Below the pieces are notes generated by a model that did not search any database, was not told where the DNA came from, and was given only the letters and a program-made list of their open reading frames with translations. From Microbacterium suaedae (GTDB lineage Bacteria; Actinomycetota; Actinomycetes; Actinomycetales; Microbacteriaceae), in assembly GCF_003254645.1 (NCBI RefSeq), contig NZ_PNFD01000004.1, positions 1-64,000 on the forward strand: a stretch of 64,000 bases of DNA, given 5' to 3'. A program made the translations under genes and the position numbers. Position 1 is the stretch's first letter; the number at the start of each line of letters is the position of its first letter. Below are positions 55,316 through 63,044 of this stretch, piece after piece.

Positions 55316-57570
55316 ACCGCTCTCCGCACAGGCGCCCGCGGGCCGCCGCGTCCATCGCCATTCTCGCGGCGATCATCACGGCCACCCTCCCTCTCACGAC
55401 GCTCCTTCTGCCGTCGTGGTTCTTCCCTGCTTTCGCGGCGTCCCTGGCGATCGTGACGGCGGGATACGTCGCCCGGCGGATCCGGCGTGGCCTCGCGCTC
55501 GCGGCGCAGCTCATCGCCTGGGTCCTCGTGACGACCCTCGCGTTCCCGGGCCCGGTCCTCGGTGGACTCGTGCCGTGGGGATCCGATTGGGGGCTGCCTC
55601 CGGTCATCGCCGCCGCCGGAGAGCAGATCATCGACGGTGTCGCACCGCTCGCCGTGGAGGCACCGCTCACGTTCGTGCTCGTCTCCGCGATCGCTCTTCT
55701 CACCGTCGTCGTCGACCAGCTCGCGGGCGCCGCACGACTGCCGGTGCTGGCGGGAATCCCGCTCGTCGCCGTCTTCATCACGCCTCAGCTGGCCGTTCCC
55801 CGCGACGATCACCTGCCGCTCGCGGTGCCCTTCGCGCTCGCGCTCGTCGCGCTCGTCGCGACGACGGGCTCGTCTCGGATCCGGAAAGACGAGCCCCCGC
55901 GCACCGCGGCGATCACCGTCGCGATCGCGATCGTCGCGGCCCTCGTCGCGGTCGTCGTCGCACCGCGGATCCCCGTGCTCCCGACGGCCGATTCCGGTCT
56001 GCTCGCCCGCCCGACGAGCATCGACGTGTCGATCGACCTCGGCGATGATCTCCGAAACGCCTCGAGCGCCGAGATGCTGCGGGTGCGCACGAGCGCCGAC
56101 ACCGCACCGTATCTGCGTCTCGCGACGCACACCCGGTTCGACGAGGATGGCTGGCGGCTCGACGAGGGCGGAATCCGTCCTCTCCGGGAGGGGTTCGACG
56201 ACGTCGTCCCCTCGGGCGTCGTCGGCGAAGTCACGAGTGAGAGAGAACGCACGTGGATCAGCGACGTCGCGCTCGACGCCGAGTTCCTGCCCGTTCCCGA
56301 GAACGCCGTCGCGATCGCGGGCGCGGAGGGCGCATGGAACGCACTGCTCGAAAGCCGCACCGTGCGCTCGACGTCGTCGACGGCCGAGGGCGAGACGTAC
56401 CGCGTCGACGCCTATCCGGTCGCGCCCACGCGCGAGCAGCTCGACGCGTCGCCGTGGGTCTCGGACGGTGACAACGGCGGTTTCGTCTTCGAGTCGTCCC
56501 CCAGCGATGAGATCGTGTTCGACACTGTCCCGCCCGCGACGCTCGACGTCGACTCCGCCGTGACGGGGGGCGCGATCGGCCGGGCGGCCCGCTCTGTCGC
56601 GGGCGACGCCGCATCCCCCTACGCCGCCGCCCTCTCCTTGCAGGAGTGGCTGCGGTCGAGCGAGTTCGCTTACTCGCTCGAGACGCCCGTCGAGCAGGAC
56701 TTCGACGGCAGCGACGTCGCGGCCGTCGAGCAGTTCCTCGAGGTGCGCGAGGGATACTGCGTGCACTTCGCGTCGACATACGCGCTCATGGCGCGCTCAC
56801 TGGGCCTACCCACGCGCATCGCCATCGGGTTCCTCCCCGGCACGCAGACGGGCGAGCGGGTCGATGACCTCGACGTCTATTCCGTCAGCGCCGATCGCCT
56901 GCACGCGTGGCCCGAGGTATATCTCGTCGGGATCGGCTGGATGCGTTTCGATCCGACGCCCGGCGTCGCCCAGGCGCAGAGCGTGGTGCGCGACGCCGAA
57001 CAGACGCCGAGCGAGTCGCCCGAGGCGACTGTCCAGCCGAGCGACGAGCCCGAAGAGACTCCCACGCCGACCGCGTCCCCGACCGACGCGGTGCCGGCCG
57101 ACACGACGGCAGGCTCGTCCTCTGGGGCCGGCATCGGATCCGCGTGGCTCGTCATCGCGCTCGTCGTCATCGGTGCCTGCCTGCTGGCACTCGCGCCCGC
57201 AGCGCTCCGCCGGGCACTCCGGATCCGCCGCGTCCGCGCCGCGCGCCAAGGCGATGTCCTGTCGGCTTGGCGAGAACTCGTCGCGGTCGCGTTCGACGCC
57301 GGCCTCACGCTGCACGCATCCGAGTCGCCGCGCGCCCTGGGCGCGCGACTCGTCGCCCTCGGCGCGCCGGAAGACGACGTCGAACGCATCGTCTCGGCGG
57401 TCGAACACCAGGCTTTTGCGGCGCAGCCTGGGCCGGAGGACGACCTCTTACCCGCCCTGCGCACGGTCGCCCTCGCGCTCCGCGCCGATGCCCCGGCCGA
57501 TCGGGCGCGGAGGTTCCTCCTCCCGCGATCCCTGTGGGCTCGCGTGGCGACGGACGACGTCTCTAGCTGA
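55312..57570 (+). CDS. Transglutaminase-like membrane protein with DUF3488 and DUF4129-type regions (TgpA)
   Basis: 752 residues. About six N-terminal membrane helices (to about residue 220) are followed by an extracytoplasmic transglutaminase-like domain. Its catalytic triad candidates are Cys483 in REGYCVHFAS, His531 in DRLHAWPEVY and Asp547 in RFDPTPG. A Ser/Thr/Pro-rich linker leads to another membrane helix (AWLVIALVVIGACLLALAPA) and a DUF4129-like tail. This is the third gene of the MoxR-DUF58-TgpA operon. Substrates are unknown; cell-wall or surface-protein work is assumed from the topology. It ends 8 bases inside the convergent DUF1801 gene. Confidence 0.92.
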   Translation: MNRSPHRRPRAAASIAILAAIITATLPLTTLLLPSWFFPAFAASLAIVTAGYVARRIRRGLALAAQLIAWVLVTTLAFPGPVLGGLVPWGSDWGLPPVIAAAGEQIIDGVAPLAVEAPLTFVLVSAIALLTVVVDQLAGAARLPVLAGIPLVAVFITPQLAVPRDDHLPLAVPFALALVALVATTGSSRIRKDEPPRTAAITVAIAIVAALVAVVVAPRIPVLPTADSGLLARPTSIDVSIDLGDDLRNASSAEMLRVRTSADTAPYLRLATHTRFDEDGWRLDEGGIRPLREGFDDVVPSGVVGEVTSERERTWISDVALDAEFLPVPENAVAIAGAEGAWNALLESRTVRSTSSTAEGETYRVDAYPVAPTREQLDASPWVSDGDNGGFVFESSPSDEIVFDTVPPATLDVDSAVTGGAIGRAARSVAGDAASPYAAALSLQEWLRSSEFAYSLETPVEQDFDGSDVAAVEQFLEVREGYCVHFASTYALMARSLGLPTRIAIGFLPGTQTGERVDDLDVYSVSADRLHAWPEVYLVGIGWMRFDPTPGVAQAQSVVRDAEQTPSESPEATVQPSDEPEETPTPTASPTDAVPADTTAGSSSGAGIGSAWLVIALVVIGACLLALAPAALRRALRIRRVRAARQGDVLSAWRELVAVAFDAGLTLHASESPRALGARLVALGAPEDDVERIVSAVEHQAFAAQPGPEDDLLPALRTVALALRADAPADRARRFLLPRSLWARVATDDVSS

Positions 57571-58000
57571 CGGCTCGGCGCACGAGCTCCCGGATCCGCT
57601 TCTCCGCCACGTCGGTCATCTCGATGACCGCGAATGAGGTCGGCCACATCTCGCCGTCGTCGAGATTCGCGGTGTCGTCGAAGTTCACGGTTCCGTATCG
57701 CGTATCGAACTTCGACGCCGGCTGATAGAAGACGACGACCTTGCCGTCGCGAGCGTAGGCGGGGAACCCGTAGAACGTCTTCGGGTTCAGCTCGGGGGCC
57801 TCCTCGCTCACGATCGTGTGCAGGCGGGTTGCGACCGCGCTGTCCGTTCCGTCGAGCCCATCGATCGCCTTCACACAGGCCTCGAGCTCACGGGCGAGCT
57901 TCGCCGCCCCTTTCAGCCCCTTCGTCGACCGCAGCTCCTCGGCCCGCTGCTTCATCGCGGCGCGCTCGTCGTCGCTGAACCCGCTCTTCGTGTCCGTCAT
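57563..58000 (-). CDS. DUF1801 family protein
   Basis: 145 residues. The fold of the YdhG/DUF1801 group is seen in LHTIVSEEAPELNPKTFYGF, PAYARDGKVVVFYQPASKFD and the C-terminal AEKRIRELVRRAVS. A basic and acidic helical N-terminus (DDERAAMKQRAEELR) precedes it. Relatives have been called iron chaperones, but the function is not settled. It overlaps tgpA by 8 bases at the 3' end, tail to tail. Confidence 0.85.
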   Translation of the reverse strand: MTDTKSGFSDDERAAMKQRAEELRSTKGLKGAAKLARELEACVKAIDGLDGTDSAVATRLHTIVSEEAPELNPKTFYGFPAYARDGKVVVFYQPASKFDTRYGTVNFDDTANLDDGEMWPTSFAVIEMTDVAEKRIRELVRRAVS

Positions 58001-58098
58001 GCCGGTCCGCCCTCTCCTCGTCTCAGATCCTGCAGCCTCAGGTTACGACGGCCAGCGCGGGCGCGCTTGTCGATCCGCCGCCCCGGACACGCGCTCGA

Positions 58099-58128
58099 TT
58101 GGTCGACGCGGACCAAGACGGGTAATAT
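58099..58128 (+). promoter_or_regulatory. Promoter of tRNA-Ser
   Basis: TTGGTC (58099-58104) and TAATAT (58123-58128) are separated by 18 bases. The tRNA begins 26 bases after the -10 hexamer, leaving room for a short 5' leader. The -10 matches the sigma-A consensus at five of six positions. Confidence 0.65.
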
Positions 58129-58153
58129 TGCCCGAGGCCCTTCTTCGGGCTGA

Positions 58154-58241
58154 GGAGGATTCGCCTAGCGGCCTATGGCGCACGCTTGGAACGCGTGTTG
58201 GGTGCAAGCCCTCGGGGGTTCAAATCCCCCATCCTCCGCCA
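58154..58241 (+). tRNA. tRNA-Ser (anticodon GGA)
   Basis: The acceptor stem GGAGGAT pairs with ATCCTCC, with discriminator G at 58238 and an encoded CCA at 58239-58241. The anticodon arm CACGC-TTGGAAC-GCGTG gives GGA (reads UCC and UCU). The long variable arm (TTGGGTGCAAGCCCTC) is typical of serine tRNAs. The T arm is GGGGGTTCAAATCCCCC. It is followed directly by a strong hairpin. Confidence 0.96.
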
Positions 58242-58243
58242 AA

Positions 58244-58281
58244 GAATCCCCTGATCAGAAGCTATTCCGATCAGGGGATTC
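58244..58281. terminator. Terminator between tRNA-Ser and the convergent LuxR-type gene
   Basis: GAATCCCCTGATC (58244-58256) pairs exactly with GATCAGGGGATTC (58269-58281) around a 12-base loop. It lies three bases after the tRNA and 15 bases before the stop of the convergent gene, so it can serve both strands. Confidence 0.85.
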
Positions 58282-58296
58282 CGTCGTCTCCGGCGC

Positions 58297-59136
58297 CTAT
58301 CGGCTCGTCGGCGCCGCTCCGTACAGGGCCGCGAGCTCCGCGCGGTTCCGCGCCCCCGTGCGCTTGAGGAGCTTCGAGATGTGGAACTTCACCGTGTGCG
58401 CGCTGATCCGCAGTTCACGCGCGATCTCGTCATTGCGCGATCCCGCGGCGAGACACTGCAGCACATCGCGCTCACGCGCCGTGAGATCCGTCAGCTCGTC
58501 GCCGAGCATCGCGGGTGGAACGGGATCCAGCGGGATCGTGATCGCAAGATCCGTGCCCCACCCCGGGGTGGATGCGACCTCGAGCCGCCCGTCGAGCGCC
58601 GCGACGTGCTCGACGATCGGCCGCAGGGAGTCGTCGTGGGCGTGGGTCTCGCCGCTCCCGTCGTCGCGGATCGCGATGAGGAGGTTGAGGCCGTCGCAGT
58701 CCCATTGGATCCGGACACGTCGGGCTTCCGCCGCGTCGACGACCCCCAGCACAGCGCTTCTCGCAATCGCGCGCGCCGAGTGCGCCACATCGCCGGGCAG
58801 AGCGCGCCCGTTCGAGGGCGGCTCGACGAACTGCACGTCCAGCTGACCGAAGCGCACGAGCGGGCGCAGATCCCGCTTGAGCCGTTCGAATGCCCCGACA
58901 ACGGGCTCCAGACGATCCTGCTGTCGCCCGTCGGCCGTCGTCCTCAGATCGACGAGCGCTGCGGCCGCCACATCGAGCGCCGCCTGTCGCGCGGCACGGT
59001 CGTCGAGGCGGGTCGACCTCAGCGGCGCGAGGATCGATTCGAGCACGACGGCGTGCGCGTCGGACTGCTCTGCCAGCGCTCGAGCCTGCTCCGACAGACG
59101 TGCGCGCGTCGACCGCACCGGGGGCTCCGTCTCCAT
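58297..59136 (-). CDS. LuxR-type regulator fused to a histidine-kinase-like ATPase domain
   Basis: 279 residues. The first 110 or so are helical (ARLSEQARALAEQSDAHAVV, DRLEPVVGAFERLKRDL). Residues about 115-205 look like the GHKL ATPase of NarX-type kinases: RVRIQWDCDGLNLLIAIRDD followed by GSGE (G1 box) and STPGWGTDLAITIPL (G2). The conserved Asn of the N box is not evident and no phospho-acceptor histidine motif is visible. The C-terminus is a LuxR/NarL helix-turn-helix (LTARERDVLQCLAAGSRNDE, IARELRISAHTVKFHISKLL). Kinases and LuxR outputs are normally on separate proteins. It is divergent from hxlB. Confidence 0.8.
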   Translation of the reverse strand: METEPPVRSTRARLSEQARALAEQSDAHAVVLESILAPLRSTRLDDRAARQAALDVAAAALVDLRTTADGRQQDRLEPVVGAFERLKRDLRPLVRFGQLDVQFVEPPSNGRALPGDVAHSARAIARSAVLGVVDAAEARRVRIQWDCDGLNLLIAIRDDGSGETHAHDDSLRPIVEHVAALDGRLEVASTPGWGTDLAITIPLDPVPPAMLGDELTDLTARERDVLQCLAAGSRNDEIARELRISAHTVKFHISKLLKRTGARNRAELAALYGAAPTSR

Positions 59137-59235
59137 CGCCCCAGGATAGCCATTCAGGGAGCACTACCCGACCGGCTAGTCTGCGTACCCATCCGGCGGA
59201 GGGCGCGCTTTCCGCGTTGCCGGGAGGATCGACGC

Positions 59236-59814
59236 ATGACCACCTCGCAGACCGAGTCCGCCGCGGCTCTCGATCGCATCTCAGACGAGGTGCGGCGCGC
59301 TCTCGCGGAGATCGCCGACACCCAGGAGCCCGCACTCGCCCAGCTCGAGGACGCCCTCCTCTCCGCAGATCGCGTCTTCGTCCTCGGGGCAGGGCGCTCC
59401 GGGATCGCGCTGCAGATGACCGCCATGCGCCTCATGCACCTGGGCCTGACCGTGCACGTCGCGGGTGAGACGACGACACCGGCGATCGCGGCCGGCGATC
59501 TGCTCCTCACCGCGAGCGGATCGGGCACCACGGGCGGCGTCGTCCGCGCCGCGACGACCGCACGAGACGCAGGCGCCACGATCGCCGCCATCACGACCGA
59601 TCCGGCATCGACTCTCGCGGATCTCGCCCACCTCGTCGTGCGCGTGCCCGCCGCGGGCAAGCTCGACCGATCGGGATCCGCGTCCGCACAGTACGCCGGC
59701 AGCCTGTTCGAGCAGACGGTCGCGCTCCTCGGCGACGCCGTCTTCGACGGCCTGTGGCGGAGAGACGGCACGACGGCCGATGAGATCTGGCCCCGTCACG
59801 CAAACCTCGAATGA
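59236..59814 (+). CDS. hxlB: 6-phospho-3-hexuloisomerase
   Basis: 192 residues with a single SIS domain: VFVLGAGRSGIALQMTAMRL, LLLTASGSGTTGGVVRAA and SASAQYAGSLFEQTVALLGD, the last close to the conserved PHI segment. Isomerises 3-hexulose-6-phosphate to fructose-6-phosphate in the ribulose monophosphate pathway. GGGAGGA precedes the ATG. It is directly followed by hxlA, with which it forms the pathway pair. A weak TAGTCT -10 lies at 59177-59182. Confidence 0.93.
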   Translation: MTTSQTESAAALDRISDEVRRALAEIADTQEPALAQLEDALLSADRVFVLGAGRSGIALQMTAMRLMHLGLTVHVAGETTTPAIAAGDLLLTASGSGTTGGVVRAATTARDAGATIAAITTDPASTLADLAHLVVRVPAAGKLDRSGSASAQYAGSLFEQTVALLGDAVFDGLWRRDGTTADEIWPRHANLE

Positions 59815-59860
59815 CCCCACCGACGCTCCCCGCGACGGCCACCCCATAGGAAGCAGGAAC

Positions 59861-60484
59861 ATGAAGATCCAGTTCGCCATCGACACGCTGACCACCGACC
59901 ACGCCCTGGAGCTCGCGGCTGCCGCGGCAGACCACGTGGACATCCTCGAGCTCGGCACGCCCCTCATCAAGAGCGCGGGCCTCTCGGCCATCACCGCGAT
60001 GAAGGAGGCGCACCCCGACAAGGTCGTGTTCGCCGACCTCAAGACGATGGATGCCGGCGCGCTCGAGGCCGACATCGCCTTCGCCGCCGGCGCCGACCTC
60101 GTGACCGTCCTCGGCGCAGCCGACGACAGCACGATCCTCGGCGCCGTCGAGGCGGCGAAGGAGCACGGCAAGGGCGTCGTCGTCGACCTCATCGGCGTCG
60201 CCGACAAGGCGACGCGCGCACAGCAGGTCGTGGCGCTCGGTGCCGACTTCGTCGAGATGCACGCAGGCCTCGACGAGCAGGCTCAGGAGGGCTACTCGCT
60301 CGACGGCCTCCTCGAGGCCGGCCGCGCGTCGGGTGTCCCCTTCTCGGTCGCGGGCGGCGTGAATGCCGCGTCGATCGCCGCCGTCCGCGAATCCGGCGCG
60401 CAGATCGCCGTCGCCGGCGGCGCGATCTACGGTGCACCCGACGTCTCGACGGCCGCCGCCGAGCTGCGCGGCGCGCTCGCCTGA
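59861..60484 (+). CDS. hxlA: 3-hexulose-6-phosphate synthase
   Basis: 207 residues of the OMP-decarboxylase-like barrel family. Condenses formaldehyde with ribulose-5-phosphate, or works in reverse to make ribulose-5-phosphate. Signature segments are HVDILELGTPLIKSAGL, VVFADLKTMDAGALEAD, VTVLGAADDSTILGAV and PFSVAGGVN. MKIQFAIDTL at the start favours the synthase over the closely related UlaD decarboxylase. AGGAAGCAGGA precedes the ATG. The gene ends at a strong intrinsic terminator. Confidence 0.93.
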   Translation: MKIQFAIDTLTTDHALELAAAAADHVDILELGTPLIKSAGLSAITAMKEAHPDKVVFADLKTMDAGALEADIAFAAGADLVTVLGAADDSTILGAVEAAKEHGKGVVVDLIGVADKATRAQQVVALGADFVEMHAGLDEQAQEGYSLDGLLEAGRASGVPFSVAGGVNAASIAAVRESGAQIAVAGGAIYGAPDVSTAAAELRGALA

Positions 60485-60497
60485 GACACGCACCCCT

Positions 60498-60534
60498 CAG
60501 ATCCCCGTCCCCACGCCGTGGGGGCGGGGATCTG
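60498..60534 (+). terminator. Intrinsic terminator of hxlBA
   Basis: CAGATCCCCGTCCCCAC (60498-60514) pairs with 60518-60534 (one G-T pair) around a GCC loop. CGTTTC follows. It starts 13 bases after the hxlA stop and separates hxlBA from the RpiR-type gene. Confidence 0.88.
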
Positions 60535-60584
60535 CGTTTCCGGCCCCGCGTGCGCACCACGCGGCGCACGCGCGTCCCGCGGAC

Positions 60585-60614
60585 TTGACGGCACTGCCGA
60601 AAAGAATTATTTTC
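60585..60614 (+). promoter_or_regulatory. Promoter and RpiR-type operator of the regulator/ABC operon
   Basis: TTGACG (60585-60590) and TATTTT (60608-60613) are 17 bases apart. GAAAAGAATTATTTTC at 60599-60614 is a near-perfect palindrome (one mismatched pair) of the GAAA-N-TTTC kind bound by MurR/RpiR repressors, and it overlaps the -10. The A/T-rich block stands out in this GC-rich DNA. Autoregulation by the gene at 60655 is likely. Confidence 0.75.
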
Positions 60615-60654
60615 ATTGTCACCACTCATCGACGACGATGTTTTTCAAGGGGCA

Positions 60655-61584
60655 ATGGTGTCACGCACGGCAATCGACGGCGGGAACCTGCTGATCGCAC
60701 AGCAGATCGACGAAAAGCGCGCCGAGATGTCCGCGGTGATGGTGAAAATCGCCGACCTGCTGGAAGAACGCCCCCTGGCCCCCGTGCAGTGCACGATCAC
60801 GGAGCTCGCAAACGATGCGGATGTCTCCCCCGCGACCGTGACCCGCTTCTGTCGCCTCCTCGGATTCCCCGGGTACATCCAGTTCCGCGTCGCGGTCGCC
60901 TCCGAGATCGGACGCGGCGACGTGAGTGAATCCTGGAGCGCCGACATCGGGCGCGACTTCCGCCCGGACGACGCGCCGCAGACGATCGCACGCACGCTCC
61001 TCGCCTCTCACATGCAGGCGCTTCAGGAGACGACGGAGCGGATCGACCTGGAGGGCCTGCTGCAGGTCGCTCGCGCCATCGCCGGATGCCGTCACCTCGA
61101 CATCTACGGCGTCGGCGGCAGCGGGGTCATCGCCGACGAGCTGCAGATGCGGTTGTTCCGCATCGGCATCAACGGACACAGCTGGTCGGACGTCCACAGC
61201 GGCCTCGCGAGCGCCGTGCAGCAGACCGCCGATTCAGTCGCCATCGGCATTTCGAACACCGGACGCACCGACGAGACGCTCCAGATGCTCTCGCAGGCGC
61301 GATCCGTCGGCGCCCTCACGGTCGCGCTCACATCTGAGCCCGCATCGCCTTTGGCGCGCGAAGCCGACGTGACGCTTGTCACGGCGGGCCCCGGGCAGTA
61401 CCTCCAGCCTGACGACCTCTCGGTGAAGCACTCGCAGCTGCTCGTGATCGATCTGATCTACCTGATCACGGCGCAGCAGGACTTCGGCGGGATCGCCACG
61501 AAGCTCGCGGCCTCTGCGATGGCGGTGTCGGATCACCGCCGGCCCGCACGCCGCTCGGTGCGCTCCGGGCGCACCACGACCTGA
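60655..61584 (+). CDS. MurR/RpiR-family transcriptional regulator with SIS domain
   Basis: 309 residues from ATG at 60655, preceded by AAGGGG; an upstream TTG is less likely. The N-terminal RpiR helix-turn-helix (CTITELANDADVSPATVTRF, CRLLGFPGYIQFRVAVASEI) is followed by a sugar-phosphate-binding SIS domain (HLDIYGVGGSGVIADELQMR, VAIGISNTGRTDETLQML, VTLVTAGPG). It leads the sugar ABC operon after 41 bases. The ligand is probably a phosphorylated amino sugar or hexose, by family precedent. Confidence 0.92.
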   Translation: MVSRTAIDGGNLLIAQQIDEKRAEMSAVMVKIADLLEERPLAPVQCTITELANDADVSPATVTRFCRLLGFPGYIQFRVAVASEIGRGDVSESWSADIGRDFRPDDAPQTIARTLLASHMQALQETTERIDLEGLLQVARAIAGCRHLDIYGVGGSGVIADELQMRLFRIGINGHSWSDVHSGLASAVQQTADSVAIGISNTGRTDETLQMLSQARSVGALTVALTSEPASPLAREADVTLVTAGPGQYLQPDDLSVKHSQLLVIDLIYLITAQQDFGGIATKLAASAMAVSDHRRPARRSVRSGRTTT

Positions 61585-61625
61585 ATGACAGATCAACGAC
61601 GATCGTCGACAGAAAGGAAAACACC

Positions 61626-63044
61626 ATGAACATCGACGAGGCACGCGTCAGTCGACGCAATCTGCTTCGCGGCGCCATCGCTGGCGCCGTGCTCTTGCCG
61701 TTCGGCGCCTCGCTCGCGTCCTGCGCAGCTCCGGGCGGCGGGGGCGGGACGGGTGACGAGCAGCCACAGGGTGACGTGACCGCTGACAATCCCTTCGGCG
61801 TCGCGGCGAACAGCACGATCGACGCGGTCATCTTCGACGGCGGATACGGCACCGACTACGTCGAGAAGGCGGCAGAGGTCCTCCAGGGCTCGCACGACGG
61901 CGTCACGGCGACCATCGCGGCATCGACGAAGATCGCGCAGGAGCTGCAGCCTCGATTCGTCGGGGGCACTCCCCCGGATCTGATCGACAACTCGGGTGCG
62001 AACTCGATCGGATGGAACACGATCCTCGATCAGCTCGAGACGCTCGATGACGTGCTCGAGGCGAACAACCTCGAGGGCGAGAAGATCGCCGACACGCTGT
62101 ACGGCGGCGTGAAGGCGCCCGGCACGTTCGGCGGCGAGTTCAAGGCGCTGAACTACGTGATGACGACGTACGGCCTGTGGTACTCGAAGAGCCTCTTCGA
62201 CTCCAACGGCTGGGACGTCCCCACGAGCTGGCAGGACCTCGCGGATCTCGGCGCCCAGGCGAAGGAACAGGGCAAGTACCTGTTCCTCTGGGGCAAGGAG
62301 GCCGCAACCTACTACCAGACCTTCGTCGTCGACTCGGCGATCATCCAGGGCGGCGACGAGGTGCGCCTCGCACTCGAGAACCTCGAGGAGGGCTGCTGGT
62401 CGCACCCGGTCATCCAGGACATCCTGACGACGTTCCACGAGCTGATTCAGTCGGGGTACGTCAAGCCGGGCGGCTCAGGAACGCAGTTCACGCAGGCGCA
62501 GGCGTCGTGGTCCAACGGCCAGGAGGCGCTCCTGTATCCGTCGGGCTCGTGGATCGAGAACGAGATGAAGGATCAGACGGCCGACGGCTTCGAGATGGCG
62601 GGCATCGCCGAGCTGCCGTTCGACGGCAACCAGACGACTCCGCAGGGAACGATGCGCGCCGAAGCGGGCGAGCCCTTCGTCGTCCCCTCGAACGCCGAGA
62701 ACCCCGCCGGCGGCAAGGAGCTCCTGCGCACCATGCTCTCGAAGGAGGCGGCAACCTACTTCGCCCAGGAGAAACTGTCGCCGCCCATCGTCAAGGGCGT
62801 CGTGCCGGCCGACGGCTTCGGGTCTTCGGCGCTCGTCTCGCAGACCGAGATGCTCGAGGCCGCGGGTCAGAACGTCTTCACGGTGAAGTTCATCAACCTC
62901 TACGGCATGAACTCCGACCAGCTTCCGATCTGGAACTCGTTCCTCGATGGGAAGATGAGTGTCGAGGAGATCACGAAGCAGCTCCAGGATCTCACCGACC
63001 GCGTCCGCGAAGACGACTCGATCGAGAAGATCCCCGCGACATGA
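61626..63044 (+). CDS. Sugar ABC transporter substrate-binding lipoprotein, NgcE-like
   Basis: 472 residues. The twin-arginine-like VSRRNLLRGAIAG and the lipobox LASC (Cys34) suggest Tat export and lipid anchoring. A family 1 extracellular binding fold follows, with TKIAQELQPRFVGGTPPDLI, ALNYVMTTYGLWYSKSLFD, WSNGQEALLYPSGSWIENEM and FVVPSNAENPAGG. The pattern is closest to NgcE, the N-acetylglucosamine/diacetylchitobiose binding protein of Streptomyces. AGAAAGGAAAA precedes the ATG. The stop overlaps the permease start (ATGA). Amino-sugar uptake would fit the RpiR regulator. Confidence 0.9.
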   Translation: MNIDEARVSRRNLLRGAIAGAVLLPFGASLASCAAPGGGGGTGDEQPQGDVTADNPFGVAANSTIDAVIFDGGYGTDYVEKAAEVLQGSHDGVTATIAASTKIAQELQPRFVGGTPPDLIDNSGANSIGWNTILDQLETLDDVLEANNLEGEKIADTLYGGVKAPGTFGGEFKALNYVMTTYGLWYSKSLFDSNGWDVPTSWQDLADLGAQAKEQGKYLFLWGKEAATYYQTFVVDSAIIQGGDEVRLALENLEEGCWSHPVIQDILTTFHELIQSGYVKPGGSGTQFTQAQASWSNGQEALLYPSGSWIENEMKDQTADGFEMAGIAELPFDGNQTTPQGTMRAEAGEPFVVPSNAENPAGGKELLRTMLSKEAATYFAQEKLSPPIVKGVVPADGFGSSALVSQTEMLEAAGQNVFTVKFINLYGMNSDQLPIWNSFLDGKMSVEEITKQLQDLTDRVREDDSIEKIPAT

